Positions 36,401 through 47,830 of a DNA stretch of 64,000 nucleotides are shown one piece after another. Source of the DNA: Stomorhina lunata (Eukaryota > Arthropoda > Insecta > Diptera > Rhiniidae). The position numbers and the translations under genes are program-made. Where the stretch lies: the NCBI GenBank assembly GCA_933228675.1, contig OW121742.1:20086112-20150111 (forward strand), in the 5' to 3' direction. Numbering within the stretch: the stretch's first letter is position 1; each line of letters starts with the position of its first letter. The notes under the pieces are model-generated. The model had not been told where the DNA came from and did no database searches. It worked only from the letters and a program-made list of their open reading frames with translations.

Positions 36401-38089
36401 TAAACATTTTTCTCTGGAAATATTTTCGTTGAATAGCCCATATATTGTAGAATATATCAAGTGTTACTATTTATGTTTAAGTAAATTTGTATATAAGTAA
36501 CAAATCTATGGTTTGGAATTTAACTTATTCTTGTAGTTAAACTTATAAATATATATTAAAACTTCTAAAAATAAATATCAGGGTAAATAATAGAAAATTT
36601 CAAATACATGGAACATAAAAGAAATAAAATAAAAATCTGTCATTTTACACGTTTTTTCTTAAATAAAACAACATGAAATTGAGTTCTGCCAATGTTCTTG
36701 AATTTTTCTTTTATGGTTAAAATTGAGTCAAGTATTTGATTTGATATGAAATAAAAATATTGAAAATAAAAAGTTATTATTTTTAGTTGATAGGGGAAAC
36801 TTAGTAAGTAAAGGATTAAAGATGAAATAAAATATATTCTTAAATTTTAGCTTAAAGAAAATTTTTTGTTAAAAAAATATTGACCTAATTTAGTTTTTAC
36901 ATCTTATTTTTCTTACGAAAACGTGATAACGTATATTAAATTTCTATCAGGTCTCCCCTAACAACTAAATTTGAATTATCTTAATTTACTATTACAAAAA
37001 TTGTTATTTTTCTTCCTGTACCGGAACAGGAACCATATTTTCATTTCCATTCTTTCTGCTCTGATAAGCTAATATGATTGATTTCAATCATCTTTATCTG
37101 TAAATATTGTTTGACTAACTCACTCATTGACTGACTGACAAACTGTTAAATATATAGGCTTAGAAAACTAGGTCAAATATTTATGCCAAGAAAACCTATT
37201 AATTCAAAGAATTGTATATGATTTGGGTTACTGTTTTGTTAAGGAAACTATTTTTAGTCTTCACCATTTCCGTTTCCTCTATACTTTGTTATTTTTTATT
37301 TCATTGCTATTGTTTTTATACCTACCTTTAGTTATATTTTATTTTTATACGTAACAAAAACTTTCAATCAACCAGAGATCCCTTAGAGATTTTCTTTGGA
37401 TTCTAGCAATGAAATTGATTTCGTGATGTTACTTCAAGCTTCAGGCAAAAGTTGACCCAAATAATAAATGACCGAATTGGCTGTCGTTGCCGATTAGTAT
37501 TTGTTTTTCTACCTTTACCAACAAAAGAATCCTTATCATCTGTCGTTTGTCTTCTTTTAATTTTTTCCATTCAGCTGATACACCTTTTGTTGCCCTAAGG
37601 ATCATTGGGTACTTTTCTAAGGATGTCAGCATAGATATGGACAGACACATAAATATTTTAATATAAAGAATAAACGAAAAAAAAGACCACCAAAATAAAT
37701 GGTTATATTTCTTAATTTAAATATAATGTATTTTTCTTTATATTGTTGAGCATTTAAGATTATGCTCCTAATGTATTCCATTAAATATATTAATCATTGA
37801 TGCTAATTTATTAGAGCCTTCTTCTAATGGTTAACCTTTGTTAAGGTGATTAAATTCATTAACAGAATATTTTACCTGGCAAATGTAAAATATTCTGTAA
37901 ACGAATCTGTTATGTGAAAATTTATTTAAATATTTATAAGAAGTTCCTTCTACTTTACCAAATTAAATTAACTTTGGTTTTATAAATAGAAAGACAGGCT
38001 AAAATGATGTCCTTAATTAAAATATAACAGATTTTAACTAATATTTTTATTATAGTTTAGAGATTTAGCTTTATTTGTATGTAAGACCC
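36401..38089. other. Single-copy spacer with perfect hairpin
   Basis: AT-rich DNA without a convincing gene. ACAGAATATTTTAC (37862-37875), a 9-nt loop and GTAAAATATTCTGT (37885-37898) form a perfect 14-bp inverted repeat. The 69-codon frame at 37441-37650 (minus) has no motif and is not called. Confidence 0.5.
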
Positions 38090-38590
38090 TAAACAAAAAT
38101 TTTCAATATGAAATTTTTTCTACAGAAAACTATTCAATATGAAATTTTTTCTAAAGAAAAATTTTCAATATGAATTTTTTGTAAAGAAAAATTTTCAATA
38201 TGAAATTTTTGTAAAGAAAAATTTTCAATATAAAATTTTTTCTAAATAAAAATTTTCAATACGAAATTTTTTTTAAAGAAAAATTTTCAATATGAAATTT
38301 TTTCTAAAGGAAATATTCCAATAGGAAATATTATCTAAAGAAAATATTTCAATATGAAATATTTTCTAAAAAAAAATATTTCAATATGAAATTTTTTCTA
38401 AAGAAAAATTTTCAATATGAAAATTTTTCTAAAGAAAAATTTTCAATATGAAATTTTTTCAAAAGAAAAATTTTCAATATGAAATTTTTTCTAAAGAAAA
38501 ATTTTCAATATGAAATTTTTTCTAAAGAAAAATTTTCAATATGAAATTTTTTTTAAAGAAATTATTTCAGAATGAATTTTTTTCTAAAGC
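38090..38590. repeat. 31-bp satellite array M (CAATATGAAA spacer)
   Basis: About 16 units of 31 bp: TTTTTTCTAAAGAAAAA followed by TTTTCAATATGAAA. The core is CTAAAG, so its palindrome is imperfect, while the spacer is a dyad (TTTC, AATAT, GAAA). The TA-flanked element at 38591 is inserted at its right edge. Confidence 0.9.
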
Positions 38591-38865
38591 TACGGTCACA
38601 TTGATTAAACATTTAATCGAAATTATCAAATATTTGATCCTCGTAGTCTGACCACAAAATATTTTTGAGGTTCAAACAAGAAACATGTTGATTTGAACAA
38701 AACAAAATCATTTGCCAGCAAATAAAAATTTTCCTAATGTGACCACGCAAGAGCAAATATTTTATTAAATTTTGATCAAATAATTATTTAATCTTACAAA
38801 ATTTTTGTAACATCAAACAGGGGCAAATAACAGCTGAGCATTTCTATTGTTTACTATTCAAACAG

Positions 38866-38953
38866 AAACAACAACATCAAATTTGAGAAACAACAACATC
38901 AAATTTGAGAAACAACAACATCAAATTTGAGAACCAACAACTCAAATATGAGA
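38866..38953. repeat. 22-bp tandem repeat inside the MITE
   Basis: Four units of AAACAACAACATCAAATTTG plus AG, the last one diverged. It lies just left of the hAT target site. Confidence 0.85.
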
Positions 38954-38960
38954 AACAAAT

Positions 38961-38968
38961 TGCTAGAT
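38961..38968. repeat. hAT 8-bp target duplication, left
   Basis: TGCTAGAT directly abuts the left terminal inverted repeat and is repeated exactly at 41886-41893. Eight-base duplications are the hallmark of hAT insertion. Confidence 0.95.
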
Positions 38969-41885
38969 CACTGTTGCCAGCTATTTCCCGAGAAATATAG
39001 CTAAATATTGTTGGAAAATCGCTAGAAAATAGCTAAATTCAAAAACAAGTAAAAAATTTAGCGATAAATCGCTAAATTTTTTTTTTTTCATTCAAATAAA
39101 CTTAAAAATGTATGAAAAAAATAGTTTTTTTTTAGTTTTTAATTTATATAAAAACATTTATAATTTATTGACATAAAATATATTTAAGTAACACAGAAAA
39201 TGTTTTTTTTTTTGAATTGCATGTACATAAATATGTATATACACAAATATTTTTTAAAACAAAAATATTTTTTAAAACAAAAATATTAAGTTAATTAAAT
39301 ATAAAGGTAAATCAAATAAATAAGTATTCAATACTTAACAGGAAATTAAATCTATTAATCTTAACTGAATTAAATAGTAATTTATATTTAGCTGAAGATT
39401 TGAAGCCAATCATCCGCATTGTTATTGTCATAAGTAGAATTTGTACCTACTTTTAACAAAACAGATTTTGGTACCTCATAATCGTGGCAGCAAGTATTTT
39501 TTAATTTCAAGCCGTATCTATAATAATGTATTTACAATTAATAATAAAAAGTAGTTAATATCTACAATTCAGAATATTTTACCTTACGTGTAACACCGCA
39601 TTTACTGTATCAGTCATCATCCTATTTCGCAATTTAGTTTTAACAATATTTAGCTGACTGAAAACCCTTTCAACATCGGCATTGGACCACGGAAGTGATA
39701 AGACGTCAATAGCAAATATAGCCAGCTCTTTGAAAGGATTATTTCCAGCAGAATCCTTAAAATTTAGAATTTCGGCCCAAAATAAACATGTTGAATTATT
39801 TTCCATCCATTTAACATAACGTATGTTTAAATATTGGCTATTTATAGCGTCAATCATATCAGCTTTTATATTAAAAATTGATAAGAGAGGTAGTAAATTA
39901 TCTGTATTTGGTTTGAATACATTTTCAACCGAAAGCAAATTAACTAGCTTTGAAATTTTGTAGTTATCAGGCAATCTGCTCAAATATATAAAATATATAT
40001 ATATTAACATAAGTATAATTTACATACATATGTATGTAGTAATTTATATAATTTTACCTTTTTTTTATTTCCAAAATTAAATTAACAACAAAGTTAATAC
40101 AGGACCTCCGAATGATTATTTCGTTTTCTTCATCTAACAGTTTGTTATCTTTTAAGCGTTTCATATGATTTTCAAATATATATCCCAAATAACAATCGTT
40201 GCATATGTACTGGTGAAAGTCTGAATTTATAACATCAATTTCAATAGTTGGGTTTATGACAAATTGTTTTAAAAAATTTATAGCCAATTCCATATCATTA
40301 AGAAGTTTTGTTGGATCACAGTTCTGACTTTGAAAACTTTTGTTTAACACTTGAATTCTTGTCAATATTGGTCGAAGGAATAAAAAATAGCTCAGATTTA
40401 TTTCATTATACATTTCGTACAGATTTTGAGCCATGAAACATTTTTCATATGTTTTTGCTATGCCAAAATGTGTTTTCAACTCAGTCCACTGGTCCACTAT
40501 TCTGGAAATTGAAACCTCGATAGAAAGCCATCGAGTATCACATATGTTTGTAATTTTTAAAGGTTCCTAGAATAAAACAAATTAAGTATGCAAAAAAAAT
40601 TATAACAAATACTACATTATGTACCTCTCCATTATTTATTGCTTCGAACATGTGTTTGTAGCTCTGCTGACGTACGTAACTCCTTGAAAACCAGTTGTAA
40701 GTTTCGTTTGCCAGATATTCTAGACAGTTTGGCATAGACTGTTTCCAAGAATGGGTTAATGCCAACTGAATTGAATGGCAAACACATCTTATTAAAATAA
40801 GGTTTGGAACATATTTTTTTAATTCTGTATAAAGACTTCTTCTGTTACCTACCATGACGTTGGCATTATCAGTACCAATACCAAGAAGATTTTTAAGATC
40901 TAAATTATAATTTTTTAGTACTTGCAAAACAACTTGTGAAATGCCTTCTGCGGTTGTGTCAGTTACTTCAGCCAAACTTAGAAATGTTGAAACAATTTTT
41001 TGTTTTGTCGTACTAAAATAAATGATTACAATACCTGAAATAAAAAAAAATTAATTTAAATTTAATTTAAAATTAAAATACCTACCTAACAATTTGATGA
41101 CACCTATATCCGTTGATTCATCCACTAAAACACTGAATCTGGATGCCGAAATATCGTTTCGTAGTTCCTTCACAAAGTGAGGCGCTAAAATGTTTTTGAT
41201 TATCCCAGTACACTTGGTTCTATGAATACGTATTTTATTTGCATCATCAAAATTGTTTTTGCACAAATCATTTAGGTGATCCACTGAATTGTTTGATGTA
41301 TGTTGACACGCAAACAGAGCTAAAGCAACTTCCTGTCTTTTAACATTATCAACGGCAGCAGTTGGAACAAATTCTAACTTCTTCCAACATGAACCTTTCA
41401 ATGAAGCGGCGGATTTATGTTTTTTAGTTTCGGCATGGCTCAACAGGTCATATAATTTTCCAGATAGAGAACACCGGCAATATTTGCAAAATCCTTTGGT
41501 TTCATCTTTTTCGTCTTGCTTAATCCACTTTTTTAATTTCTCATGGTCTAGCCATTCACGCCGAAATTTTTGGTTATATTTAGGACCCATGAAAAAGTTT
41601 GCTTTTACTTACACTTCACTTTAAATAAATTTTTTTTAACCAAACACTTAATCAATTATGTACAAGAAAATTTTTGTAAGCCTTTTGCTTATACATACGA
41701 ATAAAAATACCGTTATTCGAGACTCGCGTAATGTGTTGTAAACAGTAATTTAACAAAATCACTTAAAAGATTTTTCCATTAAAAATCGCTAGATTTCCCG
41801 CTAATAGCTAAATCAACTTTTTTCTAGCTAAACGTAAATTAAAATCGCTAGATTTGACGAGAAAATAGCTAAAATGGCAACAGTG
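38969..41885 (-). mobile_element. Apparently complete hAT DNA transposon (2917 bp)
   Basis: The element begins CACTGTTGCCA and ends TGGCAACAGTG, perfect 11-bp terminal inverted repeats, with identical 8-bp duplications outside. It carries one spliced transposase gene on the minus strand. Subterminal regions (about 38985-39085 and 41780-41880) are packed with GCTA-containing words such as ATCGCTAGA and ATAGCTAAA in both orientations, the kind of clustered motif that hAT transposases bind. The perfect target duplication and uninterrupted exons suggest recent insertion. It is nested in an older TA-flanked element. Confidence 0.95.
39388..41590 (-). CDS. hAT transposase, BED-type finger, five exons
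   Basis: Cut-and-paste transposase. Exons on the minus strand: 41590-41086, 41034-40625, 40566-40058, 39975-39583, 39517-39388. The introns are 51, 58, 82 and 65 bp, all GT-AG, and the joined frame is 1947 nt (648 residues plus stop) with no stop or frameshift. Visible parts: N-terminal zinc finger C35-x2-C38-x13-H52-x5-H58 (BED-like); VDESTD with D157/D161; GTDNAN with D224 (catalytic region); CVCHSIQLA (C252-H255); CDTRW at 314-318, completed only after splicing intron 2; and the C-terminal dimerisation motif WSNADVERVFS with the likely catalytic E577. The last exon supplies a conserved-looking tail ending DDWLQIFS. Intron positions are inferred from frame and motif continuity. The protein may be active; expression is unknown. 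Confidence 0.92.
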
Positions 41886-41893
41886 TGCTAGAT
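41886..41893. repeat. hAT 8-bp target duplication, right
   Basis: TGCTAGAT, identical to the copy at 38961-38968, immediately after the right terminal repeat. Confidence 0.95.
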
Positions 41894-42131
41894 ACACAAT
41901 TTTGTTTTGAAAAAATTTGATAAAATATTTTTTGGGAAAATATTTAATCTTCAGTGTGACCATAAATAAAACTTGTTTTTTTGTTTATACTTTGAACGTA
42001 TTTTTTCTGTATTTTATCAAATAAAAATCGTCAAATAAATGTGCAAGTGTGACCACAAATTTTTTATTATATTGTTTTGACAATATTTTACTCAAAATAT
42101 TTGATTTAAATGTTTAATGAGTCTGACCGTA

Positions 42132-42940
42132 CCTTAAAAAACAAATTTCAAAATTAAATTTTCTCTAAAGCAAATGTTACAAAATTAAATTTTTTGTAAA
42201 GAAAATATTTCAAAATAAAATTTTGTAAAACAAAAATTTTTCTATAGAAAAAATTTTGTAAAACAAAAATTTTTCGATAGAAAAAATTTTGTAAAACAAA
42301 AATTTTTCTATAGAAAAAATTTTGTAAAACAAAAATTTTTCTATAGAAAAAATTTTGTAAAACAAAAATTTTTCTATAGAAAAAATTTTGTAAAACAAAA
42401 ATTTTTCTATAGAAAAAATTTTGTAAAACAAAAATTTTTCTATAGAAAAAATTTTGTAAAACAAAAATTTTTCTATAGAAAAAATTTTGTAAAACAAAAA
42501 TTTTTCTATAGAAAAAATTTTGTAAAACAAAAATTTTTCTATAGAAAAAATTTTGTAAAACAAAATTTTTTCTACAGAAAAAATTTTGTAAAACAAAAAT
42601 TTTTCTATAAAAAAGAATTTGTAAAACAAAAATTTTTCTGTAAACAAAAATTTTGTAAAACAAAAATTTTTCTATAAAAAAAAATTTTGTAAAACAAAAA
42701 TTTTTCTATAAAAAAGAATTTGTAAAACAAAAATTTTTCTGTAAACAAAAATTTTGTAAAACAAAAATTTTTCTATAAAAAAAATTTTGTAAAACAAAAA
42801 TTTTTCTATAGAAAAAATTTTGTAAAAGAAAAATTTTTCTATAGAAAAAATTTTGTAAAAGAAAAATTTTTCTATAGAAAAAATTTTGTAAAACAAAAAT
42901 TTTGCTATAGAAAAAATTTTGTTAAACAAAAATTTTTAAA
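42132..42940 (-). repeat. 33-bp satellite array N, inverse TTTTAC type
   Basis: About 24 units: TTTTTCTATAGAAAAAA followed by TTTTGTAAAACAAAA, the reverse complement of the spacer in arrays A and Q. A duplicated block of diverged units (AAAAAGAATTTG) occurs at about 42610-42640 and 42713-42745. Minus-strand open frames here are repeat by-products. Confidence 0.93.
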
Positions 42941-44175
42941 TTTTTAGAAAAACTTTCTTTATGAAATTTTTTCTATAGAAAAACTTTCTTTGTGAAATTT
43001 TTTCTATAGAAAAACTTTCTTTGTGAAATTTTTTCTATAGAAAAACTTTCTTTATGAAATTTTTTCTATAGAAAAACTTTCTTTATGAAATTTTTTCTAT
43101 AGAAAAACTTTCTTTATGAAATTTTTTCTATAGAAAAACTTTCTTTATGAAATTTTTTCTATAGAAAAACTTTCTTTATGAATTTTTTTATATAGAAAAA
43201 CTTTCTTTATGAAATTTTTTCTATAGAAAAATTTTCTTTATGAAATTTTTTCTATAGAAAAACTTTCTTTATGAAATTTTTTCTATAGAAAAACTTTCTT
43301 TATGAAATTTTTTCTATAGAAAAACTTTCTTTATGAAATTTTTTCTATAGAAAAACTTTCTTTATGAAATTTTTTCTATAAAAAACTTTCTTTATGAAAT
43401 TTTTTCTATAAAAAACTTTCTTTATGAAATTTTTTCTATAGAAAAACTTTCTTTATGAAATTTTTTCTATAGAAAAACTTTCTTTATGAAATTTTTTCTA
43501 TAGAAAAACTTTCTTTATGAAATTTTTTCTATAGAAAAACTTTCTTTATGAAATTTTTTCTATAGAAAAACTTTCTTTATGAAATTTTTTCTATAGAAAA
43601 ACTTTCTTTATGAAATTTTTTCTATAGAAAAACTTTCTTTATGAAATTTTTTCTATAGAAAAACTTTCTTTATGAAATTTTTTCTATAGAAAAACTTTCT
43701 TTATGAAATTTTTTCTATAGAAAAACTTTCTTTATGAAATTTTTTCTATAGAAAAACTTTCTTTATGAAATTTTTTCTATAGAAAAACTTTCTTTATGAA
43801 ATTTTTTCTATAGAAAAACTTTCTTTATGAAATTTTTTCTATAGAAAAACTTTCTTTATGAAATTTTTTCTATAGAAAAACTTTCTTTATGAAATTTTTT
43901 CTATAGAAAAACTTTCTTTATGAAAGTTTTTCAATAGAAAAACTTTCTTTATGAAATTTTTTCTATAGAAAAACTTTATTTATGAAATTTTTTCTATAGA
44001 AAAACTTTCTTTATGAAATTTTTTTTATAGAAAAACTTTTTTTTATAAAATTTTTTTTTATAGAAAACTTTTTTATTAAATTTTTGTATAGAAAAACTTT
44101 CTTTGTGAAATTTTTTCTACAGGAAAAATTTCTTTAGAAATTTTTTGTATAGAACATTTTTTTTATGATTTTTTT
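42941..44175 (-). repeat. 31-bp satellite array O, inverse of array C
   Basis: About 38 units of 31 bp: TTTCTTTATGAAA followed by TTTTTTCTATAGAAAAAC, the exact reverse complement of the 4.92-5.57 kb family. It abuts array N with an abrupt switch at about 42940. Mutations concentrate at the right end, from about 44020. Confidence 0.94.
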
Positions 44176-45755
44176 TTTTCAAGGTATAATAATGGAACGA
44201 CCCCTCTGTGAAAATCCGTAATTTTAGAAAAAATTAAAAAAAATTGTATCCACAAAACTTTAAATTTGGGTGGTTTTGTACATAGGGTTGGTTTTTTACA
44301 TACATAAAATAGTTAAGCTTCAAGGTAATTTATCTTGTTGACCAGTGTTACATGTTATTTCATAACTCAATTAATTCTAACTCTTCCTATCAAACACAAC
44401 CGCGTAAATAGTTCAAATATTGACAATCTTTTATCTTCTAACGTCTCAATCGCAATTTCTTCGTCTTAAAATTGAGTGTTTTCCTCTTAGTTCAATTGAA
44501 AATGCGTAATAAACGGAATCTACTCATAAATTCATTGATAAACGTGATGATTGGGTTTGTTGTTATTATTGTTTATATTTTGTATCTAGTATCTGGTGGC
44601 TCTATCTTAATTTTCCTTTCATTATGTCTCTATTAATTGACAGATGTGGTGGGTGGTTACATGATTGTTTTTTCAACACAATTTTCAAATGTTTTGAATG
44701 TGTGTGTCTCTGTGTGTGTGCGTGTGGTTTTTCATCTTAATTTTTCTGCGTATCTTTGATTTATATTTTTTATAGTCGCAGTTAACGGAAATAAATACAT
44801 TAATATTAATTAAAAATATACACAATCAGCCGCCATCCATCCATACATCTATCTATTCATCCGTCTATCTGTCTGACTTATTTTTAGCAGCCTTACACTT
44901 AAATTAAAAGGCTTAACACACGAATAAAACGCAAAATAGTAAAAATAAGATAATATTATCATTTTGGTGTATCTTTTTATGGTTGAAAATTGTTTTCCTA
45001 TTTTTGTTGATTCTTTGAATTAGGCCTAAGTTTGGGAGGTTTTGTTTGTTTTTTTTTTTTGTTTATGTTTAAGTTAAATAAAGAAATTTGTAAATATTTG
45101 TATTTATGTTCCAAATCATCCTTTGCGTAATATAAAGTGTTTTTCAATATTAGCTTTAAACTACGATTTTTCTTAATATTATATCTTAACACTTAAATTT
45201 GCAAACAAAAAATACTTAATACGCATTTTGAATTACTCCCAAAATCCTGACCTGGTTTAACATTGAAAAACTTAAGCAGAACCCCACCCCCCCCCCCCCC
45301 CCATTAATGGTTTTATGGGCTTTCATTTTTACTATTTTTGGTTAAAATCAATGTCCCCCTATTGTGTTGAATGTTACCGTAAATAAAACATTTAAATGGT
45401 AGGGATATACTTTAATTAAAACGGAAATGAAAACCTACATGTAGAAAAAGTCATTTATGTATTTCGTCGAAAAGAAAAAACCAAAGAAATTTCCATTACA
45501 AATACAAACAAACAATGGAAAAAAACACTTGTAGGCTAAGGAAAATTATAAGGAATAAAAATATCTTAAACAATAGCAGCCAAATTAATTCTATAAACAT
45601 TTAATGTGTGGGAAAATTAAATAAAAATAAAAATAGAGATTAAACAGTATTTACTTAAAACATAAAATAAATTAAAGGAAATTTTCAAAAACTTGCCTTT
45701 TTATCACCTTAAAGGAAAACACAGATTCCAAAGAAAATAGCAAAATTTGACGCAA
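44176..45755. other. Single-copy spacer with GT, CATC and poly-C tracts
   Basis: About 1.6 kb of mixed composition. It contains a GT microsatellite (about 44698-44727), a CATC/TATC pyrimidine repeat (about 44832-44875), and a run of 16 C at 45287-45302 preceded by CCCCA. The relative complexity resembles intron or UTR DNA, but there is no coding frame. Confidence 0.5.
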
Positions 45756-47830
45756 TTTTTACAAAATTTTTTCTATAGAAAAATTTTTGTTCAATAAATT
45801 TTTTTTCATAAAAAAATTTTTGTTCTACACAATTTTTTTGAAAAATTTTTTCTAAAGAAAAATTTTTGTTCTAAAAAATTTTTTCTAAAGAAAAATGTTT
45901 GTTCTACAAAATTGTTTCTATACAAAAATGTCTGTTCTACAAAACTTTTGCTTTAGAAAATTTTTTCTATGGAAACATTTTTGTTTTACAAAATTTTTTC
46001 TATAGACTGTTTTTTCTATAAACTGTTTGTTCTACAAAATTCTTTCTATAAAAAAATTGTTTCTAAAGAAAAATTTTTGTTCAACAAAATTTTTTCTATA
46101 GAAAAATTTTTGTTCAACAAAATTTTTTCTATAGAAAAATTTTTGTTCAACAAAATTTTTTCTATAGAAAAATTTTTGTTCAACAAAATTTTTTCTATAG
46201 AAAAATTTTTGTTCAACAAAATTTTTTCTATAGAAAAATTTTTGTTCAACAAAATTTTTTCTATAGAAAAATTTTTGTTCGACAAATTTTTGTTCAACAA
46301 AATTTTTTCTATAGAAAAATTTTTGTTCAACAAAATTTTTTCTATAGAAAAATTTTTGTTCAACAAAATTTTTTCTATAGAAAAATTTTTGTTCAACAAA
46401 ATTTTTTCTATAGAAAAATTTTTGTTCAACAAAATTTTTTCTATAGAAAAATTTTTGTTCAACAAAATTTTTTCTATAGAAAAATTTTTGTTCAACAAAA
46501 TTTTTTCTATAGAAAAATTTTTGTTCAACAAAATTTTTTCTATAGAAAAATTTTTGTTCAACAAAATTTTTTCTATAGAAAAATTTTTGTTCAACAAAAT
46601 TTTTTCTATAGAAAAATTTTTGTTCAACAAAATTTTTTCTATAGAAAAATTTTTGTTCAACAAAATTTTTTCTATAGAAAAATTTTTGTTCAACAAAATT
46701 TTTTCTATAGAAAAATTTTTGTTCAACAAAATTTTTTCTATAGAAAAATTTTTGTTCAACAAAATTTTTTCTATAGAAAAATTTTTGTTCAACAAAATTT
46801 TTTCTATAGAAAAATTTTTGTTCAACAAAATTTTTTCTATAGAAAAATTTTTGTTCAACAAAATTTTTTCTATAGAAAAATTTTTGTTCAACAAAATTTT
46901 TTCTATAGAAAAATTTTTGTTCAACAAAATTTTTTCTATAGAAAAATTTTTGTTCAACAAAATTTTTTCTATAGAAAAATTTTTGTTCAACAAAATTTTT
47001 TCTATAGAAAAATTTTTTTTCTACAAAATTTTTTCTATAGAAAAATTTTTGTTCTACAAAATTTTTTCTATAGAAAAATTTTTGTTCTACAAAATTTTTT
47101 CTATAGAAAAATTTTTGTTCTACAAAATTTTTTCTATAGAAAAATTTTTGTTCTACAAAATTTTTTCTATAGAAAAATTTTTGTTCTACAAAATTTTTTC
47201 TATAGAAAAATTTTTGTTCTACAAAATTTTTTCTATAGAAAAATTTTTGTTCTACAAAATTTTTTCTATAGAAAAATTTTTGTTCTACAAAATTTTTTCT
47301 ATAGAAAAATTTTTGTTCTACAAAATTTTTTCTATAGAAAAATTTTTGTTCTACAAAATTTTTTCTATAGAAAAATTTTTGTTCTACAAAATTTTTTCTA
47401 TAGAAAAATTTTTGTTCCACGATTTTTTTTTATACAAAAAGTTTGATTTACAAAATTTTTTCTATAGAAACATTTTTGTTCTGCAAAATTTTTGTTCTCC
47501 AATTTTTGTTTTTCTATAGAAAAATTTTGGTTCTTAAGAATTCTTTCTATAGAAAAATTTTTGTTCTACAAATTTTTTTCTATAGAAAAATTTTTGTTCT
47601 ACTAATTTTTTTCTACAGAAAAATTTTTGTTTTAGAAAATTTTTTCTATAGAAAAATTTTTGTTCTAGAAATTTTTTTCTATACAATTTTTGTTTTACAA
47701 ATTTTTTTCTATTAAAAAACTTTTGTTCTTTAGACAATTTTATAGAAAAATTCCAAAAACTTTTGTGCTATAAAATTTTTGTTCTACGAAATTTTTCCCA
47801 TAGAAAAAATTATTTTTTACAATTTTTTTT
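45756..47830 (+). repeat. 33-bp satellite array P (TTCAAC then TTCTAC)
   Basis: Degenerate left edge; then about 28 units whose spacer is TTTTGTTCAACAAAA (46065-47005); then about 12 units with TTTTGTTCTACAAAA (47015-47425); then a degenerate right edge. The switch is complete within one unit. Long frames are open on both strands across the same bases (516 codons plus, 462 minus), which identifies them as periodicity artefacts. Confidence 0.95.

Larger units (their letters stand above)
38591..42131. mobile_element. TA-flanked non-autonomous element, split by hAT
   Basis: Flanked by TA on both sides (38591-38592 and 42130-42131). The inward ends CGGTCACATTG and CGGTCAGACTC, both followed by ATTAAACATTTAA, match at 21 of 24 positions as inverted repeats. 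Removing the hAT insertion leaves about 620 bp without coding capacity, so it resembles a Tc1/mariner-type MITE. Internal GTGACCA words recur (38743, 41956, 42047). The TA duplication fits but is weak evidence; the family is not identified. Confidence 0.7.

Noticed and set aside
38591..42131. Reading CTACGGTCA...TGACCGTAC as the ends of the hAT element itself
   Set aside because: No 8-bp duplication fits these ends, while CACTGTTGCCA ends at 38969 and 41885 have a perfect one. The outer ends belong to a separate TA-flanked element.
46032..47420. 462-codon minus-strand ORF antisense to a 516-codon plus-strand ORF
   Set aside because: Both are consequences of the same stop-free 33-bp monomer; no promoter or codon signal supports either.
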